Part shown: positions 26,740 to 32,328 of the stretch, in pieces
Layout of the letters: each line of letters begins with the position of its first letter
Numbering within the stretch: position 1 is the first letter of the stretch
Translations under genes and position numbers: made by a program
The notes under the pieces: model-generated
What the model was told of the DNA's origin: nothing
What the model saw: only the letters and a program-made list of their open reading frames with translations
The model's database searches: none
NCBI RefSeq assembly: GCF_031157315.1
Contig: NZ_JAVIFU010000062.1
Coordinates: 1 to 32,328 of the forward strand
Length of the DNA: 32,328 nt
Reading direction: 5' to 3'
Origin: Paenibacillus sp. LHD-38
GTDB lineage: Bacteria; Bacillota; Bacilli; Paenibacillales; Paenibacillaceae

Positions 26740-27482
26740 GCGGCAAGAGAAAACATCCTGTGCTGAACGTAGCGCGGCATATGATATACAGCTTCCGATG
26801 GACCTTTGTCTATTATTGGCTCATCTATATTGCGATTTTTGTAGGCATTGCCTATTTAAAGACCTCCAACGCCGTCATTGATGAAGAGCTTGGTTTGCAA
26901 GGCGTTTGGGAGAGCGCATCCGTATCACCCAAAATCTTTCTTATGGTCATCGGCATCATGCTGACCCCGCTATCATTAGCCAGCTTTGTTTCCAACGGTG
27001 TAACGAGGAAACATTTCATAGGCGGCATGATTCTAGTCGTAACCGCAGTATCTGCTTTATTCGGACTCACTATGACGGCTGGCTATCTTGTTGAGCAATT
27101 CGTATATAATCAAAATCATTGGCAGCTGGAGCTGCAAAATCCGCATCTCTTTACATCTTCCGCGCAGCCAGTCTGGATTTTTTTCGAATATTTCTTCTTG
27201 TTCTTTGCCTACTTTGGCAGCGGATGGCTGATCGGCTCCGGATTTCCCCGTTTTCATTGGCAAATGGGCATCGCATTCTCCATCGTCGCCCTTCTGCCAG
27301 CTATGGCAATGGAGGCTGTTTTATCCTCAGATTGGATCGGGAAGCTGCTTCAGTTGATATTAGATGTTGAGCGAAATCCGCTGGCGGTAGTTGTCCTGCT
27401 TGCCGTTCTTGTGCTGGCTTTCACGATGGCCATGAATTATTTCCTTCTTCGCCGCGTGGCGATTAAGAAAAGGACCTTTTAA
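26736..27482 (+). CDS. ABC transporter permease of the GntR operon
   Basis: This 248-residue integral membrane protein has about six predicted helices, the first near 20-40 (WTFVYYWLIYIAIFVGIAYL) and the last near 220-240 (AVVVLLAVLVLAFTMAMNYF). There is no extracellular domain of note. Sequence similarity to named transporters is not recognisable by eye, but the position after the ATPase with an ATGA overlap makes it the cognate membrane subunit. A terminator follows within 15 bases. Confidence 0.85.
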   Translation: MSGKRKHPVLNVARHMIYSFRWTFVYYWLIYIAIFVGIAYLKTSNAVIDEELGLQGVWESASVSPKIFLMVIGIMLTPLSLASFVSNGVTRKHFIGGMILVVTAVSALFGLTMTAGYLVEQFVYNQNHWQLELQNPHLFTSSAQPVWIFFEYFFLFFAYFGSGWLIGSGFPRFHWQMGIAFSIVALLPAMAMEAVLSSDWIGKLLQLILDVERNPLAVVVLLAVLVLAFTMAMNYFLLRRVAIKKRTF

Positions 27483-27496
27483 AGGAAAAGGGCAGG

Positions 27497-27538
27497 CTGC
27501 CCCCAATGATCACGATGATCGGCGGGGGCAGTCTTTTT
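27497..27538 (+). terminator. Rho-independent terminator of the GntR/ABC operon
   Basis: The stem CTGCCCCC (27497-27504) pairs with GGGGGCAG (27524-27531), with GATC/GATC pairing possible in the loop, and is followed by CTTTTTTAA. Confidence 0.85.
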
Positions 27539-27540
27539 TA

Positions 27541-27586
27541 ATATATAAGAATTTATAAGTTTTCACTTATAAATGTTCTTATATAT
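27541..27586. repeat. AT-rich 46-base inverted repeat
   Basis: Left arm 27541-27560 (ATATATAAGAA then TTTATAAGT) and right arm 27565-27586 are complementary apart from a 2-base bulge, with a TTTC loop. It contains no gene and lies between the operon terminator and dispersed repeat copy 2. It may be a second terminator-like structure or an insertion-element remnant. Confidence 0.6.
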
Positions 27587-27588
27587 CT

Positions 27589-27642
27589 CCGCGAAACGAT
27601 AGCTTTTGCCACTAAGGACGGCGACAGCCGTTTACGCTTGTG
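27589..27642. repeat. Short dispersed repeat, copy 2
   Basis: It shares with copy 1 (25322-25375) the blocks GCTTTTGCC, AAGG, CGACA, CAGCCGTT and ACGCTTG in the same order and orientation. The internal stem differs (ACGGC/GCCGT), suggesting that the fold rather than the exact sequence is kept. It lies in the gap before the sensor kinase gene. Confidence 0.5.
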
Positions 27643-27719
27643 ATTAGCCTGCATTACATCAGTTGTTTACTTTTTTTTTTGGAAAATAGGTAAATGTTAG
27701 AAGGAGCTGTATCGAAGAT

Positions 27720-27759
27720 TGTCGAAATATAGTGTAGTAGATGTTTTATATATTCGACA
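27720..27759. promoter_or_regulatory. Two Spo0A boxes upstream of the sensor kinase
   Basis: TGTCGAA at 27720-27726 and its reverse complement TTCGACA at 27753-27759 both match the 7-base Spo0A (0A) box. The second lies 15 bases before the start codon, next to the ribosome site. Binding there would be expected to repress, while the upstream box could activate or repress. Exact matches are directly seen; regulation is inferred. Confidence 0.6.
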
Positions 27760-27773
27760 TTTCGAGGTGCATT

Positions 27774-29675
27774 ATGAAAGCATTACGTAAATTCGTATTA
27801 GTCTTCATCCTATCGTTACTGCTTATTACTTCCTTCCTAATTGCGCCTTCCTACGCATTAACGAATTCACCGACTACTGAAATAACGGAGTGGGAAATGA
27901 GTTGGCAGGATAATTCCAATCATACGATCGAAGATTTGATCAGTAACTCGCAATCAATGGAATGGATGTCCATTTCCTATAAGGATACGCTCCCGGAGAA
28001 ACCAGCTAACTTAAAATCCGCATGGTTGAGATTCAAACTGCCTGAATTTGAATTAGCAAGACCCACATTATTAATTAGTGAATTGACTGCTAAAGATGTG
28101 ACGATTTATGTTGAGGATCGGCTCGTTTACGAGTCCAATCGGAATTATCCATATAATAGAAATGAAATCCTGCTTTCATTAAATGCAGATGAATCAGGTG
28201 AAATGATTTATATGCTTCTAAATACCAATGCCGATTGGCTAGGACTAAAGAAACAAATACGGTTAGGTGAAAACCAGACTTTGAGCAAAGACTTCATGAA
28301 GCATGACATGCTTGATGTCGTATTAGGAGCAGCCCTATTATTTGTATCATTGGCTATGTTTTTAAGTATTATTTTTTTGAGTAAAGCATATTTAGCTGGT
28401 TGGAGTTCTCTGTGTGTTGTTATTTTCTCTATTGGTCTGATGATTATTTCTTATTCTCCATACCTGCATACCATTTACGGAGAGTATGGAATCTTTATTT
28501 ATTATTCGTTTGATGTGGCCTCAGGGTTATTTATGCCTGCGATTTATTTCTTTTTTGAGAAAATTTTTGGAAGGGGCCCATTTGGACTCATAACTAAGTT
28601 TAGGAAAATTCAATTTATGTTATTTATTATGACTGTCATTTTGTTGACTCTTTCCTTTGTATCAGATCAAATAAAAGAAATTTATACGATGGTTACGATT
28701 GTATCTTTTGGAGGCTCAATCGTTATTGGGAACGTACTGCTTATCGTTTTGCTTATAAATTATTGCCTCCAGCGAAATAAAGAAGCTATTATTTTAACGA
28801 CTGGTTTTGGTATCTTTTCTGTCGTTGGGGTATCGGAAGTTATTTGGTATTTTATTAAAGATATGAACTATGATCTGTTTTATTGGAAATGGGCTATTCT
28901 AAGTTTTATAGCAGCGCTTGTTATTATTTTGGCAAGAAGAATATTACATAACTATGAACAGGTAGTAAAATACTCGAAGCAGCTGGAAGTATTCAATAAT
29001 GAGCTCCAACGCTCCGAAAAAATGGAAATCATTAGTCAGTTGGCCGCTTCTGTAGCGCATGAGGTGCGTAATCCATTGCAAGTGACGAGGGGCTTTCTTC
29101 AGCTCCTGCGTGAGAAAACGGCGAATGATAAGGATAAAAGCTTTATGGTACTGGCTATAGACGAATTGGATCGTGCCTCAGAGATTATTACAGATTTTTT
29201 AACATTCGCGAAACCCCAGCTTGAAAATACAACTCTTCTAGATATTGCAGAAGAGCTTCTGCAAATTGAAGGAATATTGGTACCCTTAGCGACCATGCAG
29301 GGCGGGGTAATCAAGGTTGATTTGGAGAAGGAGTTATTTGTACGGGGTAATTCATCCAAGCTGAAGCAGGCACTTATAAATATTATTAAAAATAGTATTG
29401 AAGCTTTGGATAAAGAAGGCGTTATCGCTATTCGAGCCTACATGGATGACTCTAATAATGTAGTCATTCGAATAAAAGATAACGGGGAGGGGATGCATGA
29501 GGCTGATCTGAAGAGACTTGGGGAGCCTTATTATTCCAAGAAAACGAAAGGAACAGGTTTAGGCTTAATGGTTACCTTTCGCATTATCGAAGTTATGCAA
29601 GGGAAAGTAGAGTTTCATAGTAAGAAGGGTTTTGGCACCGAAGCAATTATCCTGATTCCTTCTGCAAATAAATAA
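27774..29675 (+). CDS. 7TM sensor histidine kinase (7TMR-DISM-like), possible peptide receptor
   Basis: This 633-residue kinase starts at ATG 27774 behind GAGGTG; an upstream in-frame ATG (27741) lacks a ribosome site. An N-terminal signal peptide or anchor (about 1-29) leads to an extracellular beta domain (about 30-180) of the 7TMR-DISM type, then seven membrane helices (about 183-400). The HisKA box AASVAHEVRNPLQVTRGFLQ has its phospho-acceptor at His429 and resembles sporulation kinases of the KinA/KinB group. ATPase motifs are NIIKNSIEAL, KDNGEGM and GTGLGLMVTF. Codon use is much richer in AT than in the preceding operon. No response regulator lies next to it, so an unlinked partner such as the phosphorelay (Spo0F) is likely. 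It is convergent with the prenyltransferase-like/peptide pair. Confidence 0.85.
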   Translation: MKALRKFVLVFILSLLLITSFLIAPSYALTNSPTTEITEWEMSWQDNSNHTIEDLISNSQSMEWMSISYKDTLPEKPANLKSAWLRFKLPEFELARPTLLISELTAKDVTIYVEDRLVYESNRNYPYNRNEILLSLNADESGEMIYMLLNTNADWLGLKKQIRLGENQTLSKDFMKHDMLDVVLGAALLFVSLAMFLSIIFLSKAYLAGWSSLCVVIFSIGLMIISYSPYLHTIYGEYGIFIYYSFDVASGLFMPAIYFFFEKIFGRGPFGLITKFRKIQFMLFIMTVILLTLSFVSDQIKEIYTMVTIVSFGGSIVIGNVLLIVLLINYCLQRNKEAIILTTGFGIFSVVGVSEVIWYFIKDMNYDLFYWKWAILSFIAALVIILARRILHNYEQVVKYSKQLEVFNNELQRSEKMEIISQLAASVAHEVRNPLQVTRGFLQLLREKTANDKDKSFMVLAIDELDRASEIITDFLTFAKPQLENTTLLDIAEELLQIEGILVPLATMQGGVIKVDLEKELFVRGNSSKLKQALINIIKNSIEALDKEGVIAIRAYMDDSNNVVIRIKDNGEGMHEADLKRLGEPYYSKKTKGTGLGLMVTFRIIEVMQGKVEFHSKKGFGTEAIILIPSANK

Positions 29676-29715
29676 CGCTGGTTGCTTATGTAAGAGCAAC
29701 CAGCGCTTTTTTTTT
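29676..29715. terminator. Terminator between kinase and convergent peptide gene
   Basis: A perfect 11-bp stem (CGCTGGTTGCT 29676-29686 with 29695-29705) is followed by a T-run (29707-29715) on the + strand. It begins at the first base after the kinase stop. It also lies 3' of the minus-strand peptide gene, so it could serve both. Confidence 0.85.
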
Positions 29716-29721
29716 GAAATT

Positions 29722-29964
29722 CTATTGCCACATTGCGCCTTCTACGCTCTCTGCATCTTTAAGCTCTGCAGGATTTTGCGGGAGAACTAGATAGAACTTA
29801 TTAGCCGATTCTTCGACGACTTCAACTTCAATTGTATCCGGTACATCAATGCCAAAAGCTTCTTTAACGGCTGCTTTCGGATTGGCGAGAAGCTCTTTCT
29901 TGAAATCGGCATCTTCCCAAGCTTTTTGAATAATTTGGTCTTGCAATGATTTTTCTGCGGACAC
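29722..29964 (-). CDS. NHLP-leader-type precursor peptide with C-terminal Trp (ComX-like role proposed)
   Basis: This peptide of 80 residues starts at GTG 29964, with GGAAGGGTG 6-14 bases upstream on the coding strand; an open frame to 30027 lacks such a site. Residues 6-63 read like the nitrile-hydratase-alpha-derived leader of NHLP RiPP precursors: QDQIIQKAWEDADFKKELL, NPKAAVKEAFGIDVP, then EVEVVEE and KFYLVLPQNP. The usual GG or AG cleavage motif is missing. The C-terminus is short, VEGAMWQ, with Trp79 next to last. ComX pheromones carry their prenylated Trp near the C-terminus, and the gene upstream on the same strand encodes an isoprenoid-synthase-fold protein like ComQ. A prenylated peptide product is therefore plausible but unproven. 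No lanthionine or YcaO enzyme and no dedicated peptidase/exporter is visible nearby. Confidence 0.75.
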   Translation of the reverse strand: MSAEKSLQDQIIQKAWEDADFKKELLANPKAAVKEAFGIDVPDTIEVEVVEESANKFYLVLPQNPAELKDAESVEGAMWQ

Positions 29965-30019
29965 AATAATCACCCTTCCGAATATGTATAAGTTTACCAT
30001 ACCCAGTCTATCATGTCCT

Positions 30020-30056
30020 TTCGACAAATTCTATATAAAATTTCAATTATTCGACA
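30020..30056 (-). promoter_or_regulatory. Two Spo0A boxes upstream of the precursor peptide gene
   Basis: Read on the minus strand, TGTCGAA occurs at 30056-30050 and again at 30026-30020, both perfect 0A boxes in the same orientation as the peptide gene and 30 bases apart. Sequence downstream of the proximal box could hold a sigma-A promoter with a long spacer, as in Spo0A-activated promoters (TTGTCG, about 20 bases, TATGGT). The region also separates the peptide gene from the prenyltransferase-like gene, allowing separate expression. Confidence 0.6.
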
Positions 30057-30079
30057 TTTAATAGAAACTATTGTACCTT

Positions 30080-31012
30080 TTATATGTAATTTCTAGATAG
30101 AAAGTAGTTGAATCCTCCCTTGATGAGATGCTTCTTGTTTGATTCTATCGTCTCATATGTATGAATTAAATGATTCATGATGTAGGAGTGAAAGTCTACT
30201 AACTCATCGGTCTCTGTCTCTAATGCAAGAAGATTCGTGTGGTTTTTGATTGAGCGTTGTATATACGGCTTCATGCATCCCCGTATATAAATCTCATTTT
30301 CAGCTTCCTTTTCCGTTAAATGCGTATCTGCCGTTCGATTTGAGGCGATCATCGCCAATAAACCGTTGTAGCTGCCGTCTGCAAGATCTTCCTTCCAGTC
30401 CGCGTAATCATCAGCCATCTGCAGCGTCATCAGCACAATATCAATTGCATGCTCCAGCTTCTCGATTAACTCTGTACGATCCGTTAACAGCAGAGCGCCA
30501 GTGCAGGCGATTTTGACGGGGCCGGCTTTGCCAGCCGTCCGGATGGGATTCCGGATAAAATAATCGTCGCGGTGCTCATTCGTTACACTTTCGGCCCAGA
30601 TCGTCACATAACGATGATAATAGCTCCAAAATAACGAATGCGAAGGAAATAGCTCACGGAATACGCCAAACATTTCGAGCAAAAGAAGATTGCCGAGGGC
30701 AAGCTGTTCCTTCCAGCCCAAAGAAGGCTGACTGTCCATCACATCATCCTGAATGAAAAAATAAAGCATCCCATAAACATTAGCTAATGCGAGCTTTTCA
30801 CACTGCGAATCGCTGATTCCGCTGGGCTTTTTCACCCAGTAGGGCAGCAGGCTGCATATATAATCCTTGCCGCTTTCATGCTTAACCGGGTTGAACTTAT
30901 CCGCGTAAACGAGACCAATCGTATTCAGCGGCTCGGGAAACAGAGCAATACGGGCTTCCGCCATGCTGTAAACTTGCGCCAGCTGTGCTTTATAACGGGT
31001 GAACCATTCCAT
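30080..31012 (-). CDS. Class I isoprenoid synthase-fold protein (ComQ-like prenyltransferase candidate)
   Basis: This all-helical protein of 310 residues carries the two Asp-rich metal/diphosphate motifs of the class I isoprenoid synthase fold: FIQDDVMD (DDVMD at 89-93) and MADDYADWKEDL (201-209). It is shorter and more diverged than housekeeping polyprenyl synthases, and no other chain-elongation motif is clear by eye. Its length agrees with ComQ proteins (about 300 residues), which transfer a prenyl group to Trp of ComX. A terpene cyclase or small polyprenyl synthase is the alternative. ATG 31012 is preceded on the coding strand by GGAGG at 9 bases. It lies 115 bases upstream of the peptide gene on the same strand with no terminator between. 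Confidence 0.75.
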   Translation of the reverse strand: MEWFTRYKAQLAQVYSMAEARIALFPEPLNTIGLVYADKFNPVKHESGKDYICSLLPYWVKKPSGISDSQCEKLALANVYGMLYFFIQDDVMDSQPSLGWKEQLALGNLLLLEMFGVFRELFPSHSLFWSYYHRYVTIWAESVTNEHRDDYFIRNPIRTAGKAGPVKIACTGALLLTDRTELIEKLEHAIDIVLMTLQMADDYADWKEDLADGSYNGLLAMIASNRTADTHLTEKEAENEIYIRGCMKPYIQRSIKNHTNLLALETETDELVDFHSYIMNHLIHTYETIESNKKHLIKGGFNYFLSRNYI

Positions 31013-31072
31013 GAAAACGCCTCCGCTGCAAATGGATATACATGATACACTATACTAAATGAAGATTTGTTG

Positions 31073-31100
31073 CATATAGATAGGTTATGAACGGTGTCAA
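31073..31100 (-). promoter_or_regulatory. Promoter of the isoprenoid-synthase-like gene
   Basis: On the minus strand a consensus TTGACA (31100-31095) is followed after 16 bases by TATATG (31078-31073). The start codon is 60 bases downstream. No Spo0A box is seen here, in contrast to the peptide and kinase promoters. Confidence 0.55.
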
Positions 31101-31181
31101 TCTTTTCCTACTATATCATTTGTCCTGCAAGAAAATCTTAACATTTTTTTAACCAAGAGGGAGAAAAGGGCGAGTTCCTTA

Positions 31182-31210
31182 TTGAGTAAAAAGAGAAAAT
31201 CCAGTAATAT
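31182..31210 (+). promoter_or_regulatory. Promoter candidate for the NlpC/P60-like gene
   Basis: TTGAGT (31182-31187), a 17-base spacer and TAATAT (31205-31210) make a reasonable sigma-A promoter. It lies in a 372-base gene-free stretch (31013-31384) and would give a leader of about 165 bases before the ATG at 31385. Confidence 0.5.
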
Positions 31211-31333
31211 GAAGTTAGGTTATGAAAGTAGAAGAGGTTGGTAAACGGCCCTCTGTCACACTATACTTACAGAACTGGACTAAGGTCGGGGTTAGGGCTA
31301 TTACCTGAGCAGGTTTAGAATTTCGTTCTCCTG

Positions 31334-31377
31334 CATTAAAGTTAATACCTAGATGAAAGTTCTTTAATGTGGAGGTA
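31334..31377 (+). promoter_or_regulatory. Alternative hairpins around the ribosome site of the NlpC/P60-like gene
   Basis: CATTAAAG (31334-31341) and CTTTAATG (31362-31369) can form an 8-bp stem just before the GGAGG. TACCT (31346-31350) is complementary to AGGTA (31373-31377), which overlaps the ribosome site. The two pairings interlace and could exclude each other, as in a translational switch. I cannot match it to a known riboswitch or thermometer class. Confidence 0.4.
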
Positions 31378-31384
31378 GTACGGC

Positions 31385-31954
31385 ATGAATAGAGATAAGG
31401 AAATCTATGTGCTCTTAACGAACACGGGGACATTATTTTCGAAGACGATAAGATGGTATACGAAGAATATGCTAAATCATGCGTCGATCGCTTTTGACAG
31501 CAATCTGAACGAGGTTTACAGCTTCGGCCGAAAGAATCCTAACAATCCGTTTTTTGCCGGTTTTGTGAAAGAGGATGTTCGAGGCGAATTTTTTGAGAAT
31601 TCAACCTGCGCTTTATACAGATGCACAATTAGCCATTGCTCCTATATAAACATTAGAAATCAGATCCACTACATGGAAAAGAACAGCGATCAATACAAGT
31701 ATAACCTGCTCGGCATGTTCGGCATCATGCTTAACATTGAGATGAAACGGGATTACGCTTATTTTTGCTCACAATTCGTGGCATCCGTTTTTGAGGAAAG
31801 CGGAGTGAACCTGGTCAATAAGCCGTCACTGTTTGTTACCCCCGCTGATCTGGAGAACACTTCTATGCTTGAGTTAGTATACCACGGCAAACTGCACACC
31901 TACACAGGCGTCAAAGAGGAAATAAAAGCGACAGGCACATTCAGAACAGCGTAA
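31385..31954 (+). CDS. Permuted NlpC/P60 (YiiX/YebB-like) papain-fold protein
   Basis: This 189-residue protein starts at ATG 31385 after GGAGG. The arrangement of a His in MLNHASIAFD (about residue 33) before a Cys in AYFCSQFVASVFEESGV (about residue 126) is that of circularly permuted NlpC/P60 enzymes, which act as amidases or peptidases on peptidoglycan, lipids or peptide substrates. The N-terminal IYVLLTNTGTLFSKTIRWYT also fits the YiiX-like group. No signal peptide or cell-wall-binding domain is visible, so it may be cytoplasmic. Its target is unknown. A hairpin terminator follows immediately. Confidence 0.75.
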   Translation: MNRDKEIYVLLTNTGTLFSKTIRWYTKNMLNHASIAFDSNLNEVYSFGRKNPNNPFFAGFVKEDVRGEFFENSTCALYRCTISHCSYINIRNQIHYMEKNSDQYKYNLLGMFGIMLNIEMKRDYAYFCSQFVASVFEESGVNLVNKPSLFVTPADLENTSMLELVYHGKLHTYTGVKEEIKATGTFRTA

Positions 31955-31955
31955 A

Positions 31956-31985
31956 AGAGATCTCTCATGGGGAGGTCTTTTTCTT
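31956..31985 (+). terminator. Terminator after the NlpC/P60-like gene
   Basis: AGATCTC (31958-31964) pairs with GAGGTCT (31972-31978) with one G-U pair, followed by TTTTTC. It begins two bases after the stop codon. Confidence 0.65.
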
Positions 31986-32004
31986 TTTTATAATTAAGCG
32001 CCGA

Positions 32005-32328
32005 AAAACCCCTTGCTTTAGCTATGGGGATGTAAGGTGCTTCGGGTGAAAGGCAGCTAAAGCTGCCTTAATCACCCGACATTAGATAGCGTATGGCAAT
32101 CTACTGTTTTGTGGTATAATTTTCTTGGGGTGAATCGATGTCACAGCGAGTAGTGGAAAGTAATCACAATGTAACATTTGACTGTAAGTACCATGTTGTA
32201 TTTTGCCCAAAATATAGACGCAAAGTTCTAATACCTCCTATTGATGCAAGATTAAAAGAACTGTTCCAGCTTAAATCAGAAGAACTTCGAGCTGAGATTG
32301 TGGAAATGGAAATCATGCCTGATCACGT
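32005..32328 (+). mobile_element. IS200/IS605-family element, left end and start of transposase
   Basis: The left part carries a structured end typical of this family. CCCCTTGCTTTAGC with a following TGGGG forms one small fold. CGGGTGA (32043-32049) pairs with TCACCCG (32072-32078) around a perfect AGGCAGCT/AGCTGCCT stem. An extended -10, TGGTATAAT (32112-32120), precedes the transposase gene. The exact left boundary is uncertain by about 10 bases, and the right end is outside the window. Confidence 0.7.
32138..32328 (+). CDS. tnpA: IS200/IS605-family TnpA transposase (3' end outside window)
   Basis: The first 63 codons of a Y1 (tyrosine, HUH) single-strand transposase start at ATG 32138 after GGGGTG. 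YHVVFCPKYRRKVL near residue 18 and VEMEIMPDHV near residue 55, leading into the HUH motif, are diagnostic of IS200-type TnpA. The catalytic Tyr lies beyond the window edge, so whether the gene is intact cannot be judged. Confidence 0.88.
   Translation, partial: MSQRVVESNHNVTFDCKYHVVFCPKYRRKVLIPPIDARLKELFQLKSEELRAEIVEMEIMPDH

Noticed and set aside
29722..29964. Peptide as a classical ComX orthologue
   Set aside because: The leader is NHLP-like and longer than ComX precursors, so only the functional analogy, not orthology, is claimed.
30250..30516. 88-codon + strand ORF within the isoprenoid-synthase-like gene
   Set aside because: Antisense shadow without ribosome site or recognisable product.
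31211..31330. Known riboswitch (TPP or preQ1) before the NlpC/P60-like gene
   Set aside because: The conserved cores of these classes are not present, and the downstream gene is not of a matching pathway.
1..32328. CRISPR array, tRNA, rRNA or replication origin
   Set aside because: No regularly spaced direct repeats and no recognisable RNA gene or DnaA-box cluster were found on reading both strands; a tRNA scan would be decisive.

Overview
The window looks like a chromosome segment of a spore-forming Bacillota, most likely Paenibacillus or a close relative such as Cohnella. The grounds are strong GGAGG-type ribosome sites with frequent GTG/TTG starts, a YesN/YesM-type two-component pair next to an LplB/YtcP/lipoprotein sugar importer, several matches to the Spo0A box, and mixed base composition (GC-rich sulfatase, AT-rich sensor kinase). 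This placement is inference; no rRNA or tRNA is present to confirm it.

Region 1 (1-20.6 kb) is a glycan-utilisation locus read on the + strand. It starts inside a GH29 alpha-L-fucosidase and continues with a sugar-phosphate isomerase/epimerase-like TIM barrel and a terminator. Next come an AraC-type response regulator and its sensor kinase (ATGA overlap), a sulfatase, two ABC permeases and a lipoprotein solute-binding protein, followed by a strong terminator. Three large glycoside hydrolases follow: GH116-like, GH101-like (endo-alpha-N-acetylgalactosaminidase type) and a GH36-like TIM barrel. None of these enzymes shows a signal peptide, so the locus appears to import oligosaccharides and take them apart in the cytoplasm. 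The enzyme set (fucosidase, sulfatase, GH101, remnant GH38 alpha-mannosidase) suggests O-glycan or other complex host- or microbe-derived glycans. The 3' end (about 19.0-20.5 kb) is a scrapyard of joined fragments: GH29, the isomerase, an IS1595-type transposase and a GH38 C-terminus. The first two are near-identical to the genes at the window's left edge.

Region 2 (20.6-27.5 kb) holds ordinary accessory genes: a minus-strand AAA+ ATPase/TPR membrane protein pair; a 720-base gene-free stretch with a three-copy 28-bp motif; mutT joined to an N-terminally truncated Gfo/Idh/MocA oxidoreductase; an alpha/beta hydrolase; and a GntR(YtrA-type)/ABC ATPase/permease operon with ATGA overlaps, lying between two copies of a short dispersed repeat.

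Region 3 (27.7-31.1 kb) is the most interesting part. A 7TM (7TMR-DISM-like) histidine kinase is convergent with a two-gene minus-strand unit. That unit encodes a class I isoprenoid-synthase-fold protein and an 80-residue peptide that has an NHLP (nitrile-hydratase-like leader) type leader and ends in Met-Trp-Gln. The set resembles ComQ (prenyl transferase), ComX (Trp-prenylated pheromone precursor) and ComP (receptor kinase), but with a different leader family, kinase family and gene order. Perfect Spo0A boxes lie in pairs upstream of both the kinase and the peptide gene. I propose a prenyl-peptide signalling or RiPP system tied to sporulation; this is inference from sequence only.

Region 4 (31.1-32.3 kb) contains a permuted NlpC/P60 (YiiX-like) papain-fold protein behind a structured leader, then the left end and the first 63 codons of an IS200/IS605-family transposase cut by the window edge.
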